From assembly GCA_013812515.1 (NCBI GenBank), contig JACCTI010000258.1, forward strand, positions 1-10,563: 10,563 bases of DNA. Reading direction: 5' to 3'. Both the position numbers and the translations under genes were made by a program. The notes beneath the pieces were generated by a model. That model was not told where the DNA came from. It did no database searches and worked only from the letters and a program-made list of their open reading frames with translations. The DNA is from Chthoniobacterales bacterium (GTDB taxonomy: Bacteria > Verrucomicrobiota > Verrucomicrobiia > Chthoniobacterales > UBA10450). This document shows positions 1 through 6,284 of this stretch, piece after piece (within the stretch, counting starts at the first letter, position 1; each line of letters starts with the position of its first letter).

Positions 1-155
1 GGGGCGACACGTGGAAGACGATCAAGTTCAACTTCGGCGCCCGTCCGATGCCGAGTGGTCGTGGGAGTGATGTGCTCGCGTTCAACGGCGTTTCTTCCGG
101 CAATGGCCATCTGACGGGGAAGCGCGCTGAGGTTGGAGAAGCGGTGGCCTCGTGA
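1..155 (+). CDS. C-terminal end of an unidentified protein (partial)
   Basis: Reading from base 3, an open frame of 50 codons runs to TGA at 153-155. The start lies outside the window. The visible residues are moderately polar and rich in Gly and Ser (for example GARPMPSGRGSDV and SSGNGHLTGK), with no transmembrane segment or motif I recognise. Codon choice is G/C-rich in third positions like the neighbouring genes, which supports real coding. The stop codon directly abuts the left inverted repeat of the S23 element at 156, so that element may have been inserted just behind, or into the end of, this gene. I cannot name a family from 50 residues. Confidence 0.5.
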   Translation, partial: GDTWKTIKFNFGARPMPSGRGSDVLAFNGVSSGNGHLTGKRAEVGEAVAS

Positions 156-485
156 GGGTTGAAAGGTGGGCGGTTGAATGGTTTACCGGAGAACGGAAGC
201 CGTATGAGTGAGTTTGTCTCTTCATTCGAGAAGCTGCGCGTTTGGAACGATGCCAGAGAGCTTCATAGCCAGGTTTATCGCGCGACCCGCAGCTTTCCTC
301 GTGCTGAGCTTTATGGGCTGACTTCGCAGATGAATCGCATTGCGGTATCGGTCGCGACTTATCTTGCGGAGGGCAGTTCGAGAACGAGTCGGAAGGACCA
401 GGCGCACTTTACGCAGATCTCCTACGGCTCTCTGACAGAACTGGCGTTGCGCGATTCACAACTGCGTTAGTAATCCTTTCAACCC
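156..485. repeat. Inverted repeats bounding an S23 ORF (IVS-like element)
   Basis: A perfect 11-bp inverted repeat flanks the S23 ORF: GGGTTGAAAGG at 156-166 and CCTTTCAACCC at 475-485. A related GGTTGA core recurs at 172-177 and, inverted (TCAACC), at 487-492, so each flank carries two GGTTGA units. In transcript form the ends could pair into a basal stem enclosing the ORF. That is the layout known for 23S rRNA intervening sequences carrying S23 genes, but no rRNA sequence is present here. The element fills the whole space between the upstream stop codon and the shc start. Calling it a mobile or dispersed element is inference. Confidence 0.5.
204..470 (+). CDS. Four-helix bundle (S23 / IVS-encoded) protein, C-terminally shortened
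   Basis: The 88-residue product matches the S23/four-helix-bundle family by its conserved runs FEKLRVWNDARELHSQVY (near residue 8), SFPRAELYGLTSQMNRIAVS and the hallmark AEGSSRTSRKDQAHF. Members usually have about 115-125 residues. Here the third helix breaks off soon after YGSLTELA and the frame stops, so the end of helix 3 and all of helix 4 are missing. The family's cellular role is poorly understood; many members are encoded within intervening sequences of 23S rRNA genes. I chose ATG 204 because family similarity begins a few residues later; a start at 159 would add 15 residues unlike the family. The ORF lies between GGTTGA inverted repeats and is probably a decayed copy. Confidence 0.7.
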   Translation: MSEFVSSFEKLRVWNDARELHSQVYRATRSFPRAELYGLTSQMNRIAVSVATYLAEGSSRTSRKDQAHFTQISYGSLTELALRDSQLR

Positions 486-502
486 GTCAACCGGCAACAT
501 CC

Positions 503-2497
503 GTGGCTGCACCCAACGTTATTCCACTCCCAAGCGCACTGCCGGGTGACGCGCCTGCTTATGCGCCTGAAACTTCCGACATCCGGGAAGCGATCTCCCG
601 GGCCCAGCGGAATCTTCTCCGCCAACAGCAGCCCGACGGGCATTGGTGTGGCGAGCTGCTCGTCGATAGCACGCTGTGCTCGGACTACGTGCTCTTCATG
701 CACTGGCTCGGCGAAGTGGATGATACGCTTCAGCAGCGTTGCGTGCGTCACATTCTGAAGCGCCAGTTACCCGACGGCGGCTGGAACATCTACTTCAAGG
801 GCCTAAGTGAAGTGAACGCCTCGGTGAAGGCTTACTTTGCGCTCAAGCTGGCGGGACATTCCGCGGACCTGCCGTTCATGCAGGAAGCGCGCGCGAACAT
901 TCTCCGGCTGGGCGGCATTCCGCGAATGAATACTTTCAGCAAGCTTTACCTCGCGCTGCTGGGCCAGTTTCCGTGGCAGTATCTGCCGTCGATTCCGGTC
1001 GAGATGGTGCTGCTCCCCGCGTGGATGCCGTTCAACATCTACAAAATGTCGTCGTGGAGCCGGGCCATGCTCGTCCCGCTCGCGATCATCAATCACTTCA
1101 AGCCGACACGGGAGTTGCCCGGCCTGCAGCAACTGCACGAACTCTATCCGCTCGGGACCGAGCACAAGGATTTCACCCTCGCGCGTGACGCGCGCCTACT
1201 GACCTGGCGCAACTTTTTTCTACGCGGCGATCACGCGCTTAAGATCATCTCCAAAATTGGCTGGCGCCCGATGCGGCAGCGCGCGCTTGAGGAAGCGGAG
1301 CATTGGATGCTGGAGCGAATCGGCGAAGGGAGCGATGGTCTCGCCACTGTTTTTCCCGCGATGCTCAATGCCCTCATCGCGCTGAAAGCTCTCGGGTATC
1401 CGCCAACTCATCCGGCTTATGAGAAAGCGCTCGGCGATTTCCGAGGGTTATTCGTGGACGATCCCGAAGATTTCAGAATTCAACCTTGCCTTTCCCCGGT
1501 CTGGGATACGGCCATCAATCTGATCGCGCTCGCCGAGTCAGGCGTGCCGGCCGAAGATCCCGTCCTGCGGAAAGCAGCGGCGTGGCTGGTCGACAAGGAA
1601 GTGCACCTGCGCGGTGATTGGACGATCAACAACCGGCATCCCGAAGCGAGCGGCTGGGCATTCGAGTACAACAACGTCTACTATCCTGATACGGACGACA
1701 CCGCGATGGTGCTGACTGCTCTGCGGCTCGTTAGACCGAGCAGCGCCGAGGGGCTGAAGAAGCTGTTCAAACGCGCGCTCGATTGGCAGCTCAGCTTCCA
1801 ATGCAAGGATGGCGGCTGGGCGGCGTTCGACAAAGAAGTCACGCAACATTGGCTCGAAGACATGCCGTTCGCGGATCACAACGCGATTCTGGATCCGACT
1901 TGCAGTGACCTGACGGCGCGGACGCTGGAGCTTCTCGGCTACATCGGTTTCGACCGGAAACAGCCGTGCGTGCGACGTGCCGTGCAGTATCTCATCGATA
2001 CGCAGGACGATGATGGTTCTTGGTATGGCCGCTGGGGCGTGAATTACATTTACGGCACCTGGCAGGTGCTGCGCGGTTTACGCGCGATCAAGGAAGACAT
2101 GTCGCAGACGTGGATCTTGCGCGGCCGCGATTGGCTCGAGAGCTGCCAAAACGACGACGGCGGCTGGGGTGAAACGTGCGCGTCGTATGATGATCCAACG
2201 TTGAAAGGGCGCGGCGAAAGCACTGCCTCGCAGACATCGTGGGCGCTGATGGGACTCTGTGCGTGTGGCGATCTCGATCGTCCGAGCGTGCAACGTGGTC
2301 TTCGCTATTTGTTGTCGACGCAGAGGAGCGATGGCGCGTGGAATGAGTCTGAGATTACGGGCACGGGATTTCCCGGGGTGTTTTACCTGAAATACGACAT
2401 GTACCGGCAGAATTTCCCACTGCTCGCGCTCGCGACTTACGTCAATTACCGGAGCGGAATCGGCCATCGGCCGAGCTTCTATCGTTGCACGGTGTAG
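503..2497 (+). CDS. shc: Squalene-hopene cyclase
   Basis: This 664-residue enzyme cyclises squalene to hopene/hopanol, the first committed step of hopanoid synthesis, as a monotopic membrane protein. The catalytic DxDD motif is DTDD at 396-399. With a constant offset of 22 from Alicyclobacillus acidocaldarius SHC (numbering recalled), the protonating Asp376 is D398, and W312, F365, W489, F601, F605 and Y609 correspond to W334, F387, W511, F623, F627 and Y631. Tyr420 is Phe442 and His451 is Arg473, variants I believe are common in other bacterial SHCs. QW-type repeats are visible (QPDGHW 43-48, LPDGGW 89-94, QCKDGGW 433-439, QDDDGSW 501-507, QNDDGGW 549-555, QRSDGAW 607-613). The start is GTG at 503, since no ATG occurs in frame before similarity begins; no clear Shine-Dalgarno is seen. 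The gene looks intact. No other hopanoid genes (hpnCDE, hpnG/H) are in the window. Confidence 0.96.
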   Translation: MAAPNVIPLPSALPGDAPAYAPETSDIREAISRAQRNLLRQQQPDGHWCGELLVDSTLCSDYVLFMHWLGEVDDTLQQRCVRHILKRQLPDGGWNIYFKGLSEVNASVKAYFALKLAGHSADLPFMQEARANILRLGGIPRMNTFSKLYLALLGQFPWQYLPSIPVEMVLLPAWMPFNIYKMSSWSRAMLVPLAIINHFKPTRELPGLQQLHELYPLGTEHKDFTLARDARLLTWRNFFLRGDHALKIISKIGWRPMRQRALEEAEHWMLERIGEGSDGLATVFPAMLNALIALKALGYPPTHPAYEKALGDFRGLFVDDPEDFRIQPCLSPVWDTAINLIALAESGVPAEDPVLRKAAAWLVDKEVHLRGDWTINNRHPEASGWAFEYNNVYYPDTDDTAMVLTALRLVRPSSAEGLKKLFKRALDWQLSFQCKDGGWAAFDKEVTQHWLEDMPFADHNAILDPTCSDLTARTLELLGYIGFDRKQPCVRRAVQYLIDTQDDDGSWYGRWGVNYIYGTWQVLRGLRAIKEDMSQTWILRGRDWLESCQNDDGGWGETCASYDDPTLKGRGESTASQTSWALMGLCACGDLDRPSVQRGLRYLLSTQRSDGAWNESEITGTGFPGVFYLKYDMYRQNFPLLALATYVNYRSGIGHRPSFYRCTV

Positions 2498-2552
2498 CGG
2501 CGTTTGTGGCAAACGCCGGACGCGGGGGCATGCGCTCCCAAAGCGCCTCTAC
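2494..2552. repeat. REPIN-like pair of inverted GTAG hairpins
   Basis: The forward unit is GTAG (2494-2497) followed by a perfect 9-bp stem, CGGCGTTTG/CAAACGCCG, with a TGG loop (2498-2518). An inverted unit, read on the minus strand from 2552, is GTAGAGGCGCTTTGGGAGCGC, with a GCGCT/AGCGC stem at 2532-2546. The two units share GTAG[C/A]GGCG[T/C]TT at their 5' ends, so they are inverted copies of one motif with terminal GTAG...CTAC. This resembles REP/REPIN architecture, where GTAG is the tetranucleotide recognised by RAYT transposases in other bacteria. The TAG of the first GTAG is the shc stop codon. The 9-bp hairpin could also protect the 3' end of the shc mRNA. Confidence 0.6.
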
Positions 2553-2601
2553 GACAGCCTCGGATTGACGCTTGGCGCTTCGCGTCGAACGTTAGCGCAC
2601 T

Positions 2602-3210
2602 ATGGCCTACGAATTACCAAAGCTCCCTTACGCCTACGATGCTCTCGAGCCGCATATCGACGCGCGCACGATGGAGATCCATCACACGAAGCATCACCAG
2701 ACCTACATCACGAACGTCAACAATGCGTTGAAAGAACACCCCGACCTTGCGAACAAGCCGGTCGATGAGCTGATCGGCGATTTGAACGCGGTGCCGGAAG
2801 CGGTTCGGACCGTCGTGCGCAACAACGGTGGGGGACATGCGAACCATACCTTCTTCTGGCAAATCATGGGCAAAAACGGTGGCTCGCCTTCAGGGAAACT
2901 GGCGGACGAGATTAACTCTACTTTCGGTGGGCTGGACGGTCTCAAAGAAAAGGTCAATGCCGCGGGAGCAGGACGTTTCGGCAGCGGCTGGGCCTGGCTA
3001 ATCAAGAATAAAAGCGGCAGGCTCGAAGTCATCTCGACGCCGAACCAGGACAGCCCCCTGATGGATGGCCATACGCCACTCCTGGGCGTCGATGTTTGGG
3101 AGCACGCCTACTATTTGAATTATCAGAACCGCCGGCCTGATTACCTGAAGGCCTGGTGGAATGTGGTGAACTGGGCCGAGGTCGCGAAGCGTTACAACTC
3201 GCAAGGGTAA
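2602..3210 (+). CDS. sodA: Superoxide dismutase, Mn-type (Fe/Mn family)
   Basis: This 202-residue cytoplasmic enzyme converts superoxide to hydrogen peroxide and oxygen. It has the complete Fe/Mn SOD fold: an N-terminal helical hairpin (IHHTKHHQTYI, 26-36) and a C-terminal alpha/beta domain. The metal ligands are His27, His82 (in NHTFFW), Asp164 and His168 (in DVWEHAYY). The second-sphere Gln is Gln149 in TPNQDSPL, and the stretch before His82 is GGGHAN; both are marks of the Mn-type rather than the Fe-type, though cambialistic use cannot be excluded. There is no signal peptide. Length is normal. The ATG at 2602 gives the usual start MAYELPKLPYAYDALEPHID. It lies 104 bp behind shc with a hairpin repeat between, so co-transcription with shc is uncertain. 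Confidence 0.96.
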   Translation: MAYELPKLPYAYDALEPHIDARTMEIHHTKHHQTYITNVNNALKEHPDLANKPVDELIGDLNAVPEAVRTVVRNNGGGHANHTFFWQIMGKNGGSPSGKLADEINSTFGGLDGLKEKVNAAGAGRFGSGWAWLIKNKSGRLEVISTPNQDSPLMDGHTPLLGVDVWEHAYYLNYQNRRPDYLKAWWNVVNWAEVAKRYNSQG

Positions 3211-3214
3211 CACC

Positions 3215-3306
3215 TGCCCCTAGCGGCGGTCTTTGACCGCCGACGCCGGCGCGCCGCAGATATCAGACTCGTTTTTCGGCGGTTGTAGACCGCCGGTGCA
3301 GGGGCA
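3215..3306. repeat. Paired-hairpin palindromic repeat with TGCCCCT/AGGGGCA ends
   Basis: Two similar hairpins are arranged as inverted copies. The first is CGGCGGTC-TTT-GACCGCCG (3224-3242). The second is CGGCGGTT-GTA-GACCGCCG (3277-3295), with one G-T wobble. They are enclosed by a perfect 7-bp inverted repeat, TGCCCCT (3215-3221) and AGGGGCA (3300-3306). The first unit begins TAGCGGCG, the same eight bases that open the hairpin behind shc, suggesting a related repeat family. The 92-bp element occupies nearly all of the gap between sodA and the next gene; either hairpin could act as an mRNA-stabilising or attenuating structure. Confidence 0.6.
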
Positions 3307-3316
3307 CGCTCAGTAT

Positions 3317-3856
3317 ATGACCGCCAAGCAGTTCTTCGATTGGCAAACCGCGGGCGGCACTAACGACGTCATGCGTTTCGTGGAGGCGCTGGAGGAAGCG
3401 GACATTCCGTGGTGCACGATCAGTGGCGTCGCCGTGAACCACTGGGCGAGAGAACCGATGGTGACGCAAGATGTCGATTTTGTCGTCGCGATCGGAGCGG
3501 TGGAGAACGCCATCGCGGCTCTCGAGAAAGCAGGCTTTTGCGCCGAGAAGTTCGAGTGGTCGGTGAATTTTGGCGGAACTTCAAAGGTTGCGCTGCAGCT
3601 CAGCACGGAAGAATTTTATCGCGAATTTCCTCTGCGCGCGGTCGCGGCCGACGTTCATGGGATTCCCATCCGTGTCGCTTCCCTCGAAGACACCTTGCGC
3701 GGCAAAATCAAAGCGTGGAGCGATGCGGAGAAACGCCGGAGCAAGCAGATCAAAGATTTGGCCGATATTGCCCGGCTGGTTGAAGCCCATCCGCGTTTAT
3801 GGGATGAGCTTTCGGACGAGCTGAAGAACGAGCTTCATCTGCCGGGAAAGGAGTGA
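3317..3856 (+). CDS. AbiEii-like nucleotidyltransferase family protein
   Basis: The 179-residue product looks like a small minimal nucleotidyltransferase related to the AbiEii/AbiGii toxin group. The fold signature is SGVAVNHW (36-43, replacing the usual GG or GS start), then TQDVDFVV (50-57), whose Asp52 and Asp54 would be the metal-binding pair. The helical C-terminal part contains the family-like runs PIRVASLEDTLRGKIKAW (near 117) and KQIKDLADIARL (near 143). I chose ATG 3317; the longer frame from TTG 3233 would translate the hairpin repeat. Toxins of this type usually sit beside an antitoxin gene, but the neighbours here are sodA and dapL and no partner is visible. It may be a solitary housekeeping or orphan enzyme. 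Substrate unknown. Confidence 0.7.
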   Translation: MTAKQFFDWQTAGGTNDVMRFVEALEEADIPWCTISGVAVNHWAREPMVTQDVDFVVAIGAVENAIAALEKAGFCAEKFEWSVNFGGTSKVALQLSTEEFYREFPLRAVAADVHGIPIRVASLEDTLRGKIKAWSDAEKRRSKQIKDLADIARLVEAHPRLWDELSDELKNELHLPGKE

Positions 3857-3871
3857 AATTACTCCCCATTT

Positions 3872-3888
3872 TGCGCAGGCGCTGCGCA
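3872..3888. other. Short perfect hairpin in front of dapL
   Basis: TGCGCAG-GCG-CTGCGCA is a 7-bp perfect stem with a 3-base loop, ending 8 bases before the dapL ATG at 3897. It has no following T-run on either strand, so it is a poor intrinsic terminator. In an mRNA it would occupy the position where a ribosome binding site is expected, so it might dampen or time dapL translation. That role is inference. Confidence 0.4.
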
Positions 3889-3896
3889 GTACACCG

Positions 3897-5132
3897 ATGG
3901 CTTACCTCAACGAAAATTACCTGAAGCTTCAAGCCGGATATCTCTTCCCGGAGATTGCTCGGCGGGTGAAGGAATTCTGCGACCGTAATCCTGACGCCGC
4001 GGAACGTGTCATCCGCTGCGGTGTTGGCGACGTGACGGAGCCGCTGCCGCGTGCCGCGGTGGAAGCGATGCACAAGGCGGTCGAGGAACTTGGCCATCGA
4101 GAAACGTTCCGCGGTTACGGGCATGAGCAGGGCTACGAGTTCATTCGGTCGACCATCGCGGAGCAGGATTACCGCGCCCGCGACGTCGAAATCCGCGACG
4201 ACGAGATCTTTCTCTCGGACGGCTCGAAATCCGATTGCGGCTACATCCTCGATGTCCTCGGCGAGCAAAACAAAATAGCGATCACCGATCCGGTTTATCC
4301 CGTTTACGTCGATACGAATGTGATGGCTGGGCACACGGGCGCTGTCTTGCCGAACGGCGGCTACGAGGGGCTGGTCTACCTCCGATGCACGGCGGAGAAC
4401 GGCTTCGTGCCTGAGCCGCCGAACACGCCGGTTGATCTCGTTTACCTCTGTTTTCCGAACAACCCCACCGGCGCCGTCGCGTCTCGCGAACAGCTGATCC
4501 GCTGGGTGGCGTATGCGCGTGAGCACCGAGCCATTCTGCTCTACGATGCTGCCTACGAGGCTTACATCAGCGATGGGGAAATACCCCATTCAATCTTCGA
4601 GATTCCCGGCGCACGGGAATGCGCGATTGAGTTCCGCAGCTTTTCGAAGACTGGCGGGTTCACCGGCGTGCGCTGCGGCTTTACGGTGATGCCAAAGGCG
4701 CTGCACGCGCAGACGCGGGACGGCCGCTCGTTTCCGCTCCACCCACTCTGGCATCGACGTTGGAGCACGAAAGCCAATAGCGTGAGCTATCCCGTGCAAC
4801 GTGGCGCCGCAGCGCTCTACAGCGAGGAAGGCAAAGCACAGGTCCGCGCACTCATCGAGCACTACATGGGCAACGCGCGCATCCTGCGTGACGCGGCGGA
4901 GAAGGCGGGCCTGCAAGTCTTTGGTGGCAAAAATGCACCGTATATCTGGGTGAAAACGCCTGCTGGTCTAACGAGTTGGGAGATGTTCGACCGCATGCTG
5001 CAGGAGCTCTACGTGGTCATCACGCCCGGCAGCGGGTTCGGTTCGTGCGGTGAAGGCTACTTCCGCATTTCCGCCTTCAACAGCCGCGAGAATGCCGAAG
5101 AAGCGGGGCGGCGTTTACAGGTCTCGTTCTGA
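3897..5132 (+). CDS. dapL: LL-diaminopimelate aminotransferase
   Basis: This 411-residue PLP enzyme converts tetrahydrodipicolinate plus glutamate directly to LL-diaminopimelate, bypassing the succinylase/acetylase (DapD-C-E) route to lysine and peptidoglycan. It is a class I/II aminotransferase (fold type I). Visible marks are the N-terminal NENYLKLQAGYLFPEIARRV, typical of DapL, then FRGYGHEQGYEFIR (71-84), FPNNPTG (186-192), YDAAYEAY (216-223) with the cofactor-binding Asp217, SFSKTGGFTGVRCG (248-261) with Lys251 as the Schiff-base lysine, and YFRIS with the carboxylate-binding Arg390. Length is normal for the family (about 395-415). DapL is established in Verrucomicrobia, Chlamydiae, plants and some other phyla. 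The start is ATG 3897, 40 bp after the nucleotidyltransferase gene and just behind a small hairpin. Confidence 0.96.
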   Translation: MAYLNENYLKLQAGYLFPEIARRVKEFCDRNPDAAERVIRCGVGDVTEPLPRAAVEAMHKAVEELGHRETFRGYGHEQGYEFIRSTIAEQDYRARDVEIRDDEIFLSDGSKSDCGYILDVLGEQNKIAITDPVYPVYVDTNVMAGHTGAVLPNGGYEGLVYLRCTAENGFVPEPPNTPVDLVYLCFPNNPTGAVASREQLIRWVAYAREHRAILLYDAAYEAYISDGEIPHSIFEIPGARECAIEFRSFSKTGGFTGVRCGFTVMPKALHAQTRDGRSFPLHPLWHRRWSTKANSVSYPVQRGAAALYSEEGKAQVRALIEHYMGNARILRDAAEKAGLQVFGGKNAPYIWVKTPAGLTSWEMFDRMLQELYVVITPGSGFGSCGEGYFRISAFNSRENAEEAGRRLQVSF

Positions 5133-5178
5133 TTCCGAGCCCAGCCCGCAAGAGTGCATCTGCTGATCCAGCCGTAAC

Positions 5179-5694
5179 ATGGTCGAGCGCATCCTCCAGG
5201 AACTCTCGCGCGGCGATTTCGACTTCAGGAATTACGCGCATCCTGCGGACCCGCTTTCAAATCTTTTTGATGAATGGGTGCCGTATTACCGATTGAAGTA
5301 CGCGATCGCAAAAGCTCTCCGGGCCGAGTCCATCCTGGAAATCGGGGTGGGCTTCGGTTACTCCGCGATGGCTTTCTTGACCGCCGTTCCTGAGGCGAAG
5401 TTCACCGGGATCGGTCTCAATGGCGAGAACTTCGCCGGCCAGCGCGATGCCCTGGAGTGGGCGAAGCGCGTTGCCTCCGGATACGATGCGAAGTTTCTCG
5501 TTGCCGATATGCAGACGCTGAGACGTTCTCCTGGTGGCAGGTACCACTTGATTCATGTCGATGGTCAGCAGGATGGCACGGGCACTTTCCACAATCTGCG
5601 GCGTGCCATCGCGCAGGCACCGTGGGTTTTGCTCGATCGTTACTTCCGGACGCGCGAGAATGTTTTCAAAGCGAACGATTTTCTCCTCAAGTAA
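5179..5694 (+). CDS. Class I SAM-dependent methyltransferase, interrupted by an in-frame stop
   Basis: The 171-residue frame has a Rossmann-type SAM-binding motif I, LEIGVGFGYS (53-62), a downstream acidic segment VADMQTL, and IHVDGQQDGTGTFHNL, like the conserved strand-4 region (hDGdH) of the Methyltransf_24/3 type. Substrate is unknown. The frame ends at TAA 5692-5694, but translation past it yields 33 more plausible residues (KDVVSYAITIPGHAGEL and on) up to TGA 5794-5796, which overlaps the next gene's start. The last strand of the fold is therefore lost if the TAA is used. A single base change in a sense codon such as TAT or TAC would explain it. The product may be inactive, or this is a recent pseudogene. 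It lies 46 bp behind dapL; the start is ATG 5179, with no Shine-Dalgarno. Confidence 0.75.
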   Translation: MVERILQELSRGDFDFRNYAHPADPLSNLFDEWVPYYRLKYAIAKALRAESILEIGVGFGYSAMAFLTAVPEAKFTGIGLNGENFAGQRDALEWAKRVASGYDAKFLVADMQTLRRSPGGRYHLIHVDGQQDGTGTFHNLRRAIAQAPWVLLDRYFRTRENVFKANDFLLK

Positions 5695-5796
5695 AAAGAC
5701 GTTGTGAGCTATGCGATCACAATCCCAGGTCACGCCGGCGAGCTGTCATTTGTCTGGGCACGCACCGCGGGTAAAATCGCCCCCATCTTCAATTGA
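5695..5796 (+). pseudogene. Detached C-terminal tail of the methyltransferase gene
   Basis: In the same frame as 5179-5694 and directly after its TAA, 33 sense codons follow before TGA at 5794-5796. The translation (KDVVSYAITIPGHAGEL, then SFVWARTAGK) continues the methyltransferase naturally as FLLK-x-KDVVSYAI, with alternating hydrophobic residues fitting the last beta strand. The terminal TGA overlaps the next start as TTGA (5793-5796), which makes sense only if the ancestral gene ended here. There is no start codon of its own nearby. Confidence 0.6.
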
Positions 5797-6284
5797 GCGT
5801 GCTCGAGACGAACCAAAACCTTCCGCAGCTCTACCGCTTTTGCTTTCTCTTGACCGGGGATGCGGGGAAAGCGCAGGAGGCGTTTCAGGCGACCTTGCGC
5901 GAGGCCGCCTCGCGTTGCGCCCACGGTAAACCGCCGGCGGATCGGCTTTGGTTTTTTCGCGATGCGCGCTGGCGTTGTCTCGTCGTGGGAGAAGAGGGAG
6001 TACAGCCGGAGATTTCGCAGTGGGACGAAGAGGAAGTGTCGCCGCACGCCGCCGGACAGGTCGCGCAGTTGCATCCGGAACAACTCGCCATCTGGATCTC
6101 CGCCGCTCCGGAGCCGCAGCGGAGCGCACTCGCGGCCTACTATCTGGATGAGTTCACGCCGCGCGAAATTCTCACGGTGCTCGAGCTGAGACCGAGCGAG
6201 CTTTCGAAAGCACTCGACAGCGGCCGCCGCCAATTCCAGGCGTGGCTGAATGCGATTACGCCCGTAGACGCATACGGACAATGA
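5793..6284 (+). CDS. Divergent sigma-70 (ECF-like) sigma-factor-like protein
   Basis: The 163-residue protein has an ECF-like two-part layout. A region-2-like segment, LYRFCFLLTGDAGKAQEAF (13-31), resembles the start of sigma region 2 (tGD...AeDa.Q). After an acidic, variable linker comes a region-4-like segment, PQRSALAAYYLDEFTPREIL followed by LELRPSELSKAL and GRRQFQAWL (about 108-152), in the helix-turn-helix position. Both regions are divergent, so promoter recognition may be altered. The start is TTG 5793, overlapping the old methyltransferase stop as TTGA; GTG 5799 is the alternative, and an in-frame stop at 5772-5774 excludes anything longer. Its stop overlaps the next ATG (ATGA, 6281-6284), implying translational coupling to a membrane protein that is a candidate anti-sigma factor. 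Confidence 0.6.
   Translation: MSVLETNQNLPQLYRFCFLLTGDAGKAQEAFQATLREAASRCAHGKPPADRLWFFRDARWRCLVVGEEGVQPEISQWDEEEVSPHAAGQVAQLHPEQLAIWISAAPEPQRSALAAYYLDEFTPREILTVLELRPSELSKALDSGRRQFQAWLNAITPVDAYGQ

Noticed and set aside
2494..3306. Repeated hairpins as a CRISPR array
   Set aside because: There are only two paired elements, with differing sequence, inverted rather than direct orientation and no regular spacers; they flank sodA and fit a REP-type repeat instead.
3233..3316. TTG-initiated N-terminal extension of the nucleotidyltransferase
   Set aside because: The extra 28 residues are translated from the palindromic hairpin repeat and do not look like protein of this family; ATG 3317 is the better start.
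3750..4589. Long minus-strand open frame (279 codons) opposite the end of the nucleotidyltransferase gene and dapL
   Set aside because: It runs across two well-supported plus-strand genes and has no recognisable family features; a shadow of GC-rich codon use.
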